Assembly (NCBI GenBank): GCA_035559995.1
Contig: DATMAM010000029.1
Coordinates: 62,001-126,000, forward strand
Origin: DATMAM01 sp035559995
Lineage (GTDB): Bacteria; Desulfobacterota; Binatia; UBA9968
Direction: 5' to 3'
Length of the DNA stretch: 64,000 nucleotides
A model generated the notes under the pieces. That model worked only from the letters and a program-made list of their open reading frames with translations, did not search any database and had not been told where the DNA came from. This document shows, piece after piece, positions 27,035-35,816 of the stretch. The position numbers and the translations under genes are program-made. The number at the start of each line of letters is the position of its first letter. The first letter of the stretch is position 1.

Positions 27035-27052
27035 GTTTGCCACCGAGGCCCT

Positions 27053-28237
27053 TTACAATGCCAAATTGTATGCGCGGATGGCGTTCTCGCGACCGAGTTT
27101 TCTAATCACCTCGGCGCGAAGCCCCTGGCAGTTCCGCTCCAGGACTTCGCGTGAATAGGGAAAGGTCGTCACGTGGTGCGGGTAGTCGGTGCCGAAGAGA
27201 AAGTTATCCTCGCCGTAAATCGGCGTCGTCAAGGCGCCCGCGCGGTCGTCCTCGATGCTAAAAAAGACGTTGTTTCGAATGTACTCGCTCGGATTGAGCT
27301 TGTTGATATTGCGCTCCGGATCGTAGGTGCTCTCGCGCCCGAACGCGTAGTCGAGCCGCTCGATCATCGCGGCCACCCACCCGGCGTCGAACTCGGTGCA
27401 CACGACCCTGAGCTTGGGGTAACGATCAAAAACCCCCGAGAAGATCAAATTACTGATGAACGAGACGGCCGGCAGCGGCCGGCTCATGTCGATCACCCGC
27501 GCGCGCACGTCGCCCTCGCGGGGGCCTTCCACGCGCTTGCGCTTCTGCCCCTGGCCGGTACCCGAGTGGATCGCCACAACGAGCCCCAGGTCCTCGGCCG
27601 TCGCCCAGAGCGGCTCGTAGCAATCCTCGTAATAACCGCTCCCGCTAATCGTGGCGGGAAGCTGAACGGCGCGGCAGCCCGCGTTCGCGTATTCCTTCAT
27701 GTCCGCAACCGCAAGCGCGATATCGAGAATGGAAATGAGCGGCATCGGAATCAGCCGCTTCGGGTTGTAGCTGCAGAACTCCAGCAGCCACGCGTTGTAA
27801 GAGCGAAAGATCGAGCGCTGGAGCTTGGCGTCGTTTTGGCTGTAGTTGTAGCGCGTCGGGCTCGAAAAGAAGACGCCGGCTTCGATGTGGTCGCGATCCA
27901 TGTCTTTGAGGCGCGCGGCCGGATCCCAGCCGGCGGGGTAGTCCTCGTAGCGAAAATCTTCGTTGAACCGGCGGATCATGTCGCGAAACTTTATCCTGTC
28001 TTCCATCACGCTCATGTGCGTGATGCCTTCGGGCTTCTCGACGATATGGCCCAGCGCGAAATAACCCGATTGCACCGGCGGCAGGCTATCGGCGATGATC
28101 CAGAGGCCCTTTCCCAAGCCGGGCGGGTTCTCGACGACATGCGGCGCTCTGTCGCCGAACTCGCGCTGCGCCCGCTCCCACGCGGCCGGATGTTCGTTTA
28201 CGTGTTCGTCAACGGAGATCAACGGAAAGTCGAGCAT
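27053..28237 (-). CDS. Amidohydrolase family protein, ACMSD-like (1 of 3)
   Basis: TIM-barrel metal-dependent hydrolase or decarboxylase of the amidohydrolase-2 family, related to ACMSD and gamma-resorcylate decarboxylase. Ligands are visible in order: VDEHVNEH near residue 10, the histidine of VVAIHSGTG, the glutamate of CTEFDAGWV and the aspartate of FGTDYPHH. The first metal motif reads E-x-V instead of the usual H-x-H. The 394 residues fit. It is flanked by two related terminator hairpins, so it is probably transcribed alone. The substrate is unknown, with aromatic acids the likely class. Confidence 0.9.
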   Translation of the reverse strand: MLDFPLISVDEHVNEHPAAWERAQREFGDRAPHVVENPPGLGKGLWIIADSLPPVQSGYFALGHIVEKPEGITHMSVMEDRIKFRDMIRRFNEDFRYEDYPAGWDPAARLKDMDRDHIEAGVFFSSPTRYNYSQNDAKLQRSIFRSYNAWLLEFCSYNPKRLIPMPLISILDIALAVADMKEYANAGCRAVQLPATISGSGYYEDCYEPLWATAEDLGLVVAIHSGTGQGQKRKRVEGPREGDVRARVIDMSRPLPAVSFISNLIFSGVFDRYPKLRVVCTEFDAGWVAAMIERLDYAFGRESTYDPERNINKLNPSEYIRNNVFFSIEDDRAGALTTPIYGEDNFLFGTDYPHHVTTFPYSREVLERNCQGLRAEVIRKLGRENAIRAYNLAL

Positions 28238-28261
28238 CTTGTCGCCCCCTCAGACTGAAAA

Positions 28262-28289
28262 CGGGGTCGGGAGTCTTTTGCCGACCCCG
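28262..28289 (-). terminator. Terminator hairpin after the methyltransferase gene
   Basis: CGGGGTCGG and CCGACCCCG pair over 9 bp with a ten-base loop. On the minus strand GTTTT follows. It lies between the methyltransferase stop (28348) and the next gene start (28237). Its arm and flank match the hairpin at 27003 at 16 of 18 bases. Confidence 0.7.
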
Positions 28290-28347
28290 CAAAAGCGCAT
28301 TCTCAAGGAAACGAGCTTCTCCCTCGCGCGCACGGCAAAAGGTCCGG

Positions 28348-28950
28348 CTAGCGTTTGAAGCCGCCGAAGACGGCGCGCTTTTTGTTCTCCTGCCGGTAAA
28401 AAGTTTTGACATCCTTGAATCCGGCAGCCGTGAGCCAGCTCAGCAGCTCCTCCAAGGAGGGCACGGTCCTGTCGAAGTTGAGAAAACAGCCTCCCGGTTT
28501 GACCAGCGGGTAAATTTCGGCGTAAATGCTCCGGATGACCTCCGGCTCGCGCACGTTATGGATCGCGATCGAGGAGACCACCGCTTCGAACGGCTCTTTG
28601 AGCGCGCTCGTCCAGCCCTTCTTGCTGAAATCCGAGATCACGTAACTGAAGCGCCCCTTGAAACGCCCCATGCGCTTTTCGCCCAACTCGGCCATCTCCT
28701 CCGAACCGTCGTGACACACGGCGGTGGCGTTGGGGAAACACTGCAAGAGAAACTGCGTCAGCCCCCCGTATCCGGCCCCGACGTCGAGAATACGTATCGG
28801 CGTATTCTTGCTGTAGGGAATGGTTTCCGCCAGCGTCTCGAACGCCTCGCGCCGCTCCTGCTCCCGTCCGTCCTGGCGCGTCGCCCAAAACGAGACGTAA
28901 TCCTCCGAGCTCCAGTCGTGCTTCTCATGCGGGTCAACTAGCTTGGCCAT
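28348..28950 (-). CDS. Class I SAM-dependent methyltransferase
   Basis: Soluble Rossmann-fold methyltransferase of 200 residues. Motif I is ILDVGAGYGGLTQFLL near residue 54, then VCHDGSEEM (motif II acidic position), and VVSSIAIHNVRE as motif IV. The tail FKDVKTFYRQENKKRAVFGGFKR is typical of small unassigned enzymes. It has a terminator after it and a divergent amidohydrolase gene upstream. The acceptor is unknown. Confidence 0.9.
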   Translation of the reverse strand: MAKLVDPHEKHDWSSEDYVSFWATRQDGREQERREAFETLAETIPYSKNTPIRILDVGAGYGGLTQFLLQCFPNATAVCHDGSEEMAELGEKRMGRFKGRFSYVISDFSKKGWTSALKEPFEAVVSSIAIHNVREPEVIRSIYAEIYPLVKPGGCFLNFDRTVPSLEELLSWLTAAGFKDVKTFYRQENKKRAVFGGFKR

Positions 28951-29165
28951 CCTTAACCTCCCTGATCGATGAGATCTCCTTGTCGTCGGGCTTTACGCAT
29001 CGTATGCCACGATCGCATGGCACTTGGCAACCGCGCGTGCTTGACCTGTTCGAGAAGCCGGTGATATTTAAGAACCACGGTCCACGGCGGTCACTAACGG
29101 CTTGCAAATTCCTCGTGAGCGAGCCAACGGGCGAGAAATCTCCACGCGCGGGAGAGGAGGAAAGT

Positions 29166-30194
29166 ATGGCAGGCAACGGCAAAAAGGAAATCATCATTTC
29201 GGCGGACTCCCACGTGATGGAGCCGCACGATCTCTGGGAGAAAGGCGTGCCGGAAGCGCTCCGCGCAGACGCCCCGCGCTTTAAGCCCTTACCCGTCGGC
29301 GAAGGCTTTCAGAAGCATCCGGGCGGTCAGGACCCGCACGCGCGCATCACCGAGATGGAAACCGACGGTCTCAGCGCGGAGGTGCTCTACCCGACGCTCG
29401 CGCTCAGCCTCTTTGCGCTCGATGACGCGCGCATGCAAGAGGCCTGCTTTCGCGTCTACAACGATTGGCTCATCGACTACTGCAAAGTCTCCCCCGAGCG
29501 TCTCATCGGGATCGGCGCGATCCCCCTGTACGATGTGGACTACGGCCTTAGAGAGCTCGAGCGCTGCAAAAAGGCGGGCCTGAAAGGGGCCATCGTCTGG
29601 GAGGTGCCGCATCCCGACCTTCCTTTTTACTCCGATCATTACAACCGCTTCTGGGACGCCGCGCAGGAGCTGGAGATGCCGATCAGCCTCCATATTCTCA
29701 CCGGCCACAGCTACCACAAACACGAGAGAAAAGGCGTCGAGCGCTACCGCGGGAGCGTAAACTTAAAGCTTCTCGACAACGAAAACGCGCTCTTCGATCT
29801 TATCTTCTACGGAATTCTGGAGCGCCATCCCAGACTGAAAATCGTGGTCGTGGAAGCCGAGATCGGCTGGCTGCCGTTTCTTCTCCAGCAATGGGATTAC
29901 TACTACCGCCGCTTCAAGGACAGAAACCCGCCGCCTATCAGCAAAGACCCGAGCGAGTATTTCAACCGGCAGATCTACGCGACCTTTTTCAAGGACACGG
30001 TGGGCGGGCGCTGCCTGGAGTGGTGGGGCGCAGACAACTGCATGTGGTCGAACGACTTCCCGCACGAGAACTCGACGTGGCCGGACTCGCTCAAGTACAT
30101 CGAGCGCGACCTCGGGCATTTGCCGGAGGAAAAAAGAGCCAAGGTCTTGCGCGAGAACGTGACGAAGCTTTACGGCATTCGCCTTCCGGCGTGA
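29166..30194 (+). CDS. Amidohydrolase family protein, ACMSD-like (2 of 3)
   Basis: Amidohydrolase-2 family protein of 342 residues. SADSHVMEPHDLW carries the first metal ligands, LHILTGHSYH the barrel histidine, VVEAEIGWLPF the glutamate and MWSNDFPHENS the aspartate. GAGGAGGAAAGT precedes the ATG at 29166, which I prefer over the longer open frame from 28980. Downstream, a bicupin gene follows at 65 bases on the same strand, so the pair is likely co-transcribed and may act on successive intermediates. Confidence 0.92.
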   Translation: MAGNGKKEIIISADSHVMEPHDLWEKGVPEALRADAPRFKPLPVGEGFQKHPGGQDPHARITEMETDGLSAEVLYPTLALSLFALDDARMQEACFRVYNDWLIDYCKVSPERLIGIGAIPLYDVDYGLRELERCKKAGLKGAIVWEVPHPDLPFYSDHYNRFWDAAQELEMPISLHILTGHSYHKHERKGVERYRGSVNLKLLDNENALFDLIFYGILERHPRLKIVVVEAEIGWLPFLLQQWDYYYRRFKDRNPPPISKDPSEYFNRQIYATFFKDTVGGRCLEWWGADNCMWSNDFPHENSTWPDSLKYIERDLGHLPEEKRAKVLRENVTKLYGIRLPA

Positions 30195-30259
30195 ACGGCC
30201 GCCGTCGGCACGGGCGGGCGCCTCGTCCGTGACGCAGGCGCAGAGGAGGAGAGCGACAG

Positions 30260-31495
30260 ATGGTCAAGAGAAACGAGCAACTCTTCGAGTGGCGCGAGCC
30301 GGCGCCGGGACAGAAAGCCGGATTTGGCAAATGGAAAAATCCGAAATCCCCCTACGACAAGTGGATCGAGTCGCAAGGGATCCAGATCCATCGCGCGATT
30401 GGCGTTCATAAGGTTCAGGACCTTCCGCTGTCGCCGTGGAAGCGGCTCGGAGGGCGCGGCATCGCCATCCAGCTTTTCGGCACCGAGGGCATGTACGGCC
30501 TCTACGTGGTCGAGGTGCCCGGGGCGGGAGCGCTCAACGCCGAGCGGCACATGTACGAAGAGATCTACTACGTCGTCGAGGGCCGCGGCACGACGGAAGT
30601 GTGGCAGCCGAGCCGGCCGAAGAAATTGACGTTCGAATGGAGCCAGGGGTCGCTTTTCGCGATCCCGCTCAATGCCATGCACCGCATCGTCAACGCGACC
30701 TCTTCGCCGGCGCTTCTGCTCGCGGCCACGACCGCGCCGAATATCCTTAATTTGATTCGCGACGAAGATTACGTTCTTAACTGCCCCTACGAGTTTCTCG
30801 ATCGGTTCAACGGCGAGGACGACTACTTCAAGCCTGTGGAGGATATCTACGCCGACCCGGTGCGCGGCCTCGCGATGCGCCGCACGAATATCATCCCGGA
30901 CATTCTCAATTGCGAGCTGCCGCGCGACAACCGCCGCTCGTTCGACTACCGGCGCATCGAGCCGCACATGGCGGGCGCGAACTTCTACATGAAGATCGCC
31001 CAGTACAAGACCGGCCAGTACTCCAAAGCGCACAAGCACACCTCGGGCGCGATCCTGGTCTGCATCAAAGGCAAGGGCTACAGCTACACGTGGCCGGACC
31101 GGCTGGGCATGCGGCCGTGGGAGGCGGGGCTCGGCGATCAGGTAAAAAAGCAAACTTACGAACCCGTCGGGATGATCAGCGCCGCCCCGATGGCGGGAGA
31201 CTGGTTCCACCAGCATTTCGGCACGCATCCGGAAGGTTTACGCCTGCTCGTGTTCGACGGCCCGTACGGCCCGGGCTTTCGCCGGGGCGGAGCGCCGGGC
31301 GACGAAGCGATCGACGGGGGAGCCATCGACACGCGCGAGGGCGGCAGGGCCATCTCCTACGTCGACGAGGATCCGGAGATCCGCAGAACCTACGAGGCCG
31401 CGCTCGCAGCCGAAGGAATGAAAAGCGGCATGCCTTCGTGGTGCTACACCCAGCGCGTGCCGCCGCCGGGCGAACTCGAGCCGGGCGGGGTCTAG
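30260..31495 (+). CDS. Bicupin domain protein (gentisate-dioxygenase-like fold)
   Basis: Protein of 411 residues with two cupin barrels. The first motif is in AERHMYEEIYYVVEGRG near residue 93 (H-x3-E-E pattern), with the MHRIVNA histidine later. The second is in KAHKHTSGAILVCIKGKGY near residue 255. Such bicupins include gentisate and 1-hydroxy-2-naphthoate dioxygenases, which cleave rings with ferrous iron, but most are uncharacterised. GGAGGAGAG lies upstream of the ATG. Pairing with an ACMSD-like amidohydrolase suggests catabolism. Confidence 0.87.
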   Translation: MVKRNEQLFEWREPAPGQKAGFGKWKNPKSPYDKWIESQGIQIHRAIGVHKVQDLPLSPWKRLGGRGIAIQLFGTEGMYGLYVVEVPGAGALNAERHMYEEIYYVVEGRGTTEVWQPSRPKKLTFEWSQGSLFAIPLNAMHRIVNATSSPALLLAATTAPNILNLIRDEDYVLNCPYEFLDRFNGEDDYFKPVEDIYADPVRGLAMRRTNIIPDILNCELPRDNRRSFDYRRIEPHMAGANFYMKIAQYKTGQYSKAHKHTSGAILVCIKGKGYSYTWPDRLGMRPWEAGLGDQVKKQTYEPVGMISAAPMAGDWFHQHFGTHPEGLRLLVFDGPYGPGFRRGGAPGDEAIDGGAIDTREGGRAISYVDEDPEIRRTYEAALAAEGMKSGMPSWCYTQRVPPPGELEPGGV

Positions 31496-31535
31496 TCTTA
31501 CGCCGAGTATCGGCTCGGCCGCGCGCGGCGCCGGC

Positions 31536-32273
31536 CTAATGCGCGCGGCCGGGCGCGTAGCGCCTGCGGGCGCCCAGAACGACCGCGACGACAGCCAGGA
31601 GCGGCGAGATCGCGGCAAGCGCGGGCCAACGGGTTTGCAGGACGCCACCCACCATTGCGCCGAGGCAGTAAAAGCCAAACACGCCGAACAACAGCCCCAC
31701 GCGTTGCTCCCATGGGCCTGCGGCCAGAGCGGCCGGGCTGCCCAACAAGTTTGCGCGCAGCCGGCCGGCGACGGCCTGAATCCATCCGACCAGATCCACA
31801 AACAGGGTCGTGATCGTGCCGGTGATGTACGTCGTCGCGATCCCCGGAACTCCGAGCCGGCGTACGGCTGCGGCCTGGATGCCCATCGCGACGCTGAGAA
31901 GCAGAATGTGAAGATGTAAGAGGCTTTCCTTTCCCGCTACAAGCCAGAGAAGCGCGAAAACCGCCAGCACGAGAGCTTCGGCCGCAAACGCGCCTGTCAC
32001 GCTCGCCGGCCACTCGGCCTTCTCGGTGTCGCGCTCGACGATCACGGCCCCCGCAACCACCCCGGCCGCGAACCCTGACAGAGCGAGGATCGAGCGCATC
32101 GCGGCGACGATCTCGCCCTGCGCGAGAGCCAAACCGAGCAGGACCGTGTTTCCCGTCATCATGGCGGTGAAGACTTGGCCGAGCCCCAGATAGCTCACGG
32201 CGTCCACGTTGCCGGCGGCATACGTGAGAATCAGCAGCATGGGATCACGGCCCAGTCCGCGCAGCGGGGGCAT
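31536..32273 (-). CDS. YoaK/DUF1275 family membrane protein
   Basis: Membrane protein of 245 residues with about six hydrophobic segments. The family core LLILTYAAGNVDAVSYLGLGQVFTAMMTGN-like region occupies residues 12-45, and GVPGIATTYITGTITTLF lies in the middle. No biochemical role is established for DUF1275. It stands alone between convergent and divergent neighbours. An internal ATG at residue 12 is an alternative start. Confidence 0.9.
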   Translation of the reverse strand: MPPLRGLGRDPMLLILTYAAGNVDAVSYLGLGQVFTAMMTGNTVLLGLALAQGEIVAAMRSILALSGFAAGVVAGAVIVERDTEKAEWPASVTGAFAAEALVLAVFALLWLVAGKESLLHLHILLLSVAMGIQAAAVRRLGVPGIATTYITGTITTLFVDLVGWIQAVAGRLRANLLGSPAALAAGPWEQRVGLLFGVFGFYCLGAMVGGVLQTRWPALAAISPLLAVVAVVLGARRRYAPGRAH

Positions 32274-32353
32274 CTCAACGCGCTTCTTGGCCGCGCGCTT
32301 TCGTTAGCCGCGGCCGATGATAAGCAGAATAGTGAGACCAAGGGGGTTTTGAA

Positions 32354-32503
32354 ATGATTCGCAAGTTGCCCTCGGGCAAGTATCGCTTGTACTCGAGAAA
32401 GAAGGATAGGACAGGCAAGCGGCGCAATCTCGGCACTTTCGACACGCGCGCCGAGGCCGAGCGACACGAACGCGCCATCCAGTTTTTCAAGCGGCGCGGC
32501 TGA
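32354..32503 (+). CDS. Small basic protein of 49 residues, integrase-arm-like
   Basis: A short gene encoding MIRKLPSGKYRLYSRKKD at the start, then KRRNLGTFDTRAEAERHERA and a FFKRRG end. It is strongly basic and folds in prediction as strands followed by one helix, which recalls the arm-type DNA-binding domain at the N-terminus of tyrosine integrases and AP2-like modules. I recognise similar stand-alone small proteins in other environmental genomes, always unnamed. There is no integrase catalytic domain beside it. The ATG follows GGGGGTTTTGAA. It converges with the Clp1-like gene. Confidence 0.7.
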   Translation: MIRKLPSGKYRLYSRKKDRTGKRRNLGTFDTRAEAERHERAIQFFKRRG

Positions 32504-32520
32504 ACGCGCGCGCGTGCCTC

Positions 32521-33540
32521 TCAACCCTGACGCGCGACACGGTCGAGGTCTTCGCCGTTCTCGGCCAAGCGGAGGCTTCCCAGCTGAATAATTCGCGCGC
32601 GCCGGGTGTCGGCGAGCGGCGTCAGAATCACCAGCTCGCGCGCCTCGGGTCGAACCTTCCGAATCAGACCTAGCGCGAGCGTGCGATTGGCGCCGTCATT
32701 GATGCCGACGAGCGCGCCCGCTACCGCCCGCGGCAGCGAATCGATCGCGAGTACCGGCGGAAGCGCGCTGCTCAGAAACTTGGAGTAGCGCGCCGCCGGC
32801 GCAAGAACAATCACCCGATTGGCCGCAAACGTCCTCTCCCGGGCCGCGCGAAAATACTCGCCGAACCGCTCGACGCGGTAGCGGTAGCGCTCCGCCGGCG
32901 AGCGCTCGCGGACCGCGGGCGATACCGGAAGCCTGTGAATCGTTAAGCGGCGGTTGCAGCCCAAAACCGAAAGCAGCATCTTTAGCTCATCGCCGCGCTC
33001 GAGCGCGACCACATCGCGCGGCGCGATCCGATCCAGTTTGTTGAGCTTCAGCTGAAACCCGATGCCCTGCCCGATGAGCCCGCTCGTATCGACGAGCACC
33101 CGCCGGGCGCCCGCCGCGCGCGCCGTCTCGACGAGGCGCGCGGTAGCCGTTACGGTCTGCAGCAGGTAGCCCGCGGGCGAAACCGCGCCCACAAACTGAA
33201 GCGCGTGAACGGGGAGGCTTTCGCCCGCCGCCGTAGGTCGTTTCAAAATCGCCAGACCGACGGCGGCGGGCGGCCCCACGCTCGCCTGCCCGACGTCCGC
33301 GTCCACGACGCCCACGGGAGCGCGGCCGCGCTCGAGGAGATAGTCCGCGGCCGCGCGCACGCACGTGGTTTTGCCGGCATCCGTCGGACCCAGAAACGCC
33401 GTCACGCCCTCATTTGCGGCGAGCGCCTCGAAGACGCGAGACCACGACTCCGGAATCACGCGGCCGAGCGCCCCCGCCGTCCCTGTGGAGCGCGCGGGCG
33501 CCGGATGCGGAGAAGCTCGAGCCGTCTCTGGATCAGCCAT
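32521..33540 (-). CDS. Clp1/Grc3-type P-loop polynucleotide kinase-like protein
   Basis: Protein of 339 residues with the hallmarks of the Clp1/Grc3/Nol9 family of RNA 5'-hydroxyl kinases. Walker A is GPTDAGKT at 51-58, identical in style to Clp1 (GPTDxGK), followed by VVDADVGQASVGPP at 79-91, the family's D-x-DxGQ block. A central RRVLVDTSGLI strand follows, and the C-terminal third has a small mixed domain. Characterised members are archaeal or eukaryotic; bacterial ones are rare and untested as far as I know. It overlaps the partner gene upstream by 8 bases. The first 30 residues are low-complexity. Confidence 0.8.
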   Translation of the reverse strand: MADPETARASPHPAPARSTGTAGALGRVIPESWSRVFEALAANEGVTAFLGPTDAGKTTCVRAAADYLLERGRAPVGVVDADVGQASVGPPAAVGLAILKRPTAAGESLPVHALQFVGAVSPAGYLLQTVTATARLVETARAAGARRVLVDTSGLIGQGIGFQLKLNKLDRIAPRDVVALERGDELKMLLSVLGCNRRLTIHRLPVSPAVRERSPAERYRYRVERFGEYFRAARERTFAANRVIVLAPAARYSKFLSSALPPVLAIDSLPRAVAGALVGINDGANRTLALGLIRKVRPEARELVILTPLADTRRARIIQLGSLRLAENGEDLDRVARQG

Positions 33541-34183
33541 CTGGAGGTCGCAACCGATCCTGCTGCGCCCGCGCAGCCAAGACTTTCCGGGCGCGCGGCG
33601 GCAAAGACGAAAGCGCGCCGATCGGTACGTAATCCAATTCCCGATTTTCCCGCACGCGCCGGAGCAAGAGCGCGCCGCGCTGCATATCGCCCATCCCGAC
33701 GAAGTCCGCCGGCACCCGGAGCCGCTCGCCGATCACGCGCGCGACAATATCCAAGTATTTGCCGCTGGCGATGCTCCCGAGAAGAACGATTTCGCAATCC
33801 GGGCCGGTCGCCGCCGCAAGCCGCCTGAGGTCGCGCGCCAGCGGCCGGCGGTAGCGCACGTGCTTTGTGTTGATCGGGACGCGCGCGAAACCGCGGAGCC
33901 TGCTGATTCGAACCGGGGTATCGTGCGGCACGAGCCCGGCGCTCGGAGTGATGATCATGACCCCGGGGCTACCCCCGGGCGGGCGCGCGAACGCCGTCGC
34001 GTAGGCGAGCTTCCCGCGAAAATAGAGCGCGCTCAAAAAGCTGAAGACCTCTCCCAGAGGCACCCCATCGCTAGCGCGCAGCCGGCGGGCGAGATCCAGC
34101 TCCGAGTCCGGCTTGAGAATCCAGCGCGCGCGTTCGCCGCTCAGCTTCGCGGGCGAGAGGAGAAAGACCCGGTTCACGGGCAA
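33533..34183 (-). CDS. Uncharacterised protein translationally coupled to the Clp1-like kinase
   Basis: Protein of 216 residues that I cannot assign. It begins VNRVFLLSPAKLSGERARW, has VPLGEVFSFLSALYFRGKLAYA in the first third, VMIITPSAGLVP in the middle, and a C-terminal block with EIVLLGSIASGKYLDI, FVGMGDMQRGALLLR and ELDYVPIG. The order of motifs looks like one compact alpha/beta domain. No signal peptide or membrane segment is seen. Its last 8 bases overlap the start of the kinase gene, so the two are co-translated and probably work on the same substrate. Confidence 0.75.
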   Translation of the reverse strand: MPVNRVFLLSPAKLSGERARWILKPDSELDLARRLRASDGVPLGEVFSFLSALYFRGKLAYATAFARPPGGSPGVMIITPSAGLVPHDTPVRISRLRGFARVPINTKHVRYRRPLARDLRRLAAATGPDCEIVLLGSIASGKYLDIVARVIGERLRVPADFVGMGDMQRGALLLRRVRENRELDYVPIGALSSLPPRARKVLAARAQQDRLRPPDG

Positions 34184-34618
34184 GCCGCCTTTCGGAACGC
34201 TTCGGCGCTCATGGCGTCCGACACCTCGTCGCGCGGGAGCCAGCCGCGCCGTGCCATGGACGCGCCGCGCTCCCCGCGGCGCGGGCCTTTGGCCGAGGGC
34301 GCGGCGGCAAAAGTCCGAAAAGCTTCACGCTGACCCTTCCATCGACGCGCTCGTCCCGTCCCCTCTCAGCCGACCGATTTCGACGCCGCGCGCAAAACGC
34401 GCCGGGTTGAGCGATCGCTAATCGCGCGCTATCTCATCCCATGCTTTGCGCCGCAAGCGCCATTTCCTCGATTCGCGCGCTCGGCGCCGGAACAGACCGC
34501 GCGGCGGTGGACGACTTAACATAACGGCCGCACTCGGATGCGGCAAGTGAGCCATTCTTGCGCGGTTATCCCGATGAGAAAAATTGCGCGGCGACCCAAT
34601 TTCGTCTAACCAGATCGT
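34184..34618. other. Intergenic region between divergent transcription units
   Basis: About 435 bases. It holds a GC-rich hairpin at 34263-34281 (7-bp stem CGCCGCG, five-base loop) near the start of the kinase operon. Otherwise I see no gene and no clear promoter. Minus-strand frames here run into the hydrolase gene antisense and have no family character. Confidence 0.45.
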
Positions 34619-35743
34619 ATGGGGCAGGACGAGAAGATTGTTTTCGGGGAAAGACCCGCGGGAGAGTTTCGCCTCGGCTTGGTCAAGCTCGCCCACCCGC
34701 GCGCGCTCAATGCGATCGATCTCCAAATGTTTCGCGCGCTCGAAAAGAAACTCCTCGAATGGCACCGGCGAGACGAAATCGCCTGCGTCATCTTGCATTC
34801 CGACTCGCAGAAAGCTTTCTCGGCCGGCGGCGATGTAAGAGCGCTCGCCGCCGCCTTGCGGCGGAGCCGGAGCTTGACCCCGGCGCAAGAATTTTTCGCT
34901 GCGGAATATTTCGTCGATTATCTGATCCACATCTTTCCCAAGCCCATTCTCTGCTGGGCCGACGGGATTACGATGGGCGGCGGCATCGGCATCATGAACG
35001 GGGCATCGTGCCGGGTCGTCACGGAGCGGAGCGTTCTGGCGATGCCGGAGATCGTCATCGGCCTTTTTCCCGACGTCGGCGGCACGTATTTCCTCAACCG
35101 GGCTCCAGAACCCGTCGGCATGTTCTTAGGATTGACCGGAGCGCGCCTCAACGGCTGCGACGCCGTCGCGATTGGCATGGCGGATTTTCTAGTGCGCTCC
35201 GAAAAGAAAGCCGACGTGTTCGGCGATTTGAAAGGCCTCGCGTGGACTTCCGACCCGAACAAGAACAAAGCGATCCTGAACGAGTGCGTGTCTTCCCGGG
35301 CGGAACCCGATCCCGCAGGCGGTTCGGATCTCTTGAGGAGCGCGGACATCATCCGATCGCTTGTCGACAAGGCCTCGATGGAAGAAATCGACGCCTCTTT
35401 CCGTACTTGGGACCAAACTGATGAGCGGATCAAGAGCGCGATTCAGAACTATCTCGGCGGCTGTCCAACTTCGGCCAAAGCGATTTTTAAACAGCTCCGC
35501 ACCGGCCGCGGCTTGAGCTTAAAAGAGGTTTTTCTCCGCGAGTGGGATATGGCGCTCAACTTTTGCGCGCGCGCGGACTTTCAGGAAGGGGTGAGAGCGC
35601 GGCTCATCGACAGGGACAACCGGCCGCGCTGGCAACCGCCGACTCTCCCGGAGGTCTCCGACGAAGACGTCGAGCGCTTGTTCACAAACCGGCACGGCTG
35701 CGCGAATCTGCTGGCTGGAAAGATTGCTGCAGCGGTGCCTTAG
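34619..35743 (+). CDS. 3-hydroxyisobutyryl-CoA hydrolase-like enoyl-CoA hydratase family protein
   Basis: Crotonase-fold protein of 374 residues. RALNAIDLQMFRAL, AFSAGGDVRALAA and MGGGIGIMNGASCRVVTE form the oxyanion and CoA-binding region, and MPEIVIGLFPDVGGTYFLNR carries the E and D residues (E-x7-D) expected for the hydrolase of valine catabolism. The long C-terminal part, with HIBCH-type helices, separates it from ordinary 260-residue hydratases. It could act on other 3-hydroxyacyl-CoAs. It is transcribed alone. Confidence 0.9.
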   Translation: MGQDEKIVFGERPAGEFRLGLVKLAHPRALNAIDLQMFRALEKKLLEWHRRDEIACVILHSDSQKAFSAGGDVRALAAALRRSRSLTPAQEFFAAEYFVDYLIHIFPKPILCWADGITMGGGIGIMNGASCRVVTERSVLAMPEIVIGLFPDVGGTYFLNRAPEPVGMFLGLTGARLNGCDAVAIGMADFLVRSEKKADVFGDLKGLAWTSDPNKNKAILNECVSSRAEPDPAGGSDLLRSADIIRSLVDKASMEEIDASFRTWDQTDERIKSAIQNYLGGCPTSAKAIFKQLRTGRGLSLKEVFLREWDMALNFCARADFQEGVRARLIDRDNRPRWQPPTLPEVSDEDVERLFTNRHGCANLLAGKIAAAVP

Positions 35744-35816
35744 GTGTTTTCACTTGCCCATCTCCCCCCGCTCGGCTGCACTCGCGGCCCCCTTTGTCAA
35801 ACGGGCCGATAAAACC

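Noticed and set aside
28980..29165. Sixty-two-residue N-terminal extension of the 29.2 kb amidohydrolase
   Set aside because: It lies in the divergent promoter region and lacks a ribosome site, whereas the ATG at 29166 has a strong one directly before the conserved core.
34263..34281. GC-rich hairpin taken as a terminator
   Set aside because: It has no T-run on either strand and lies at the start side of both flanking operons.
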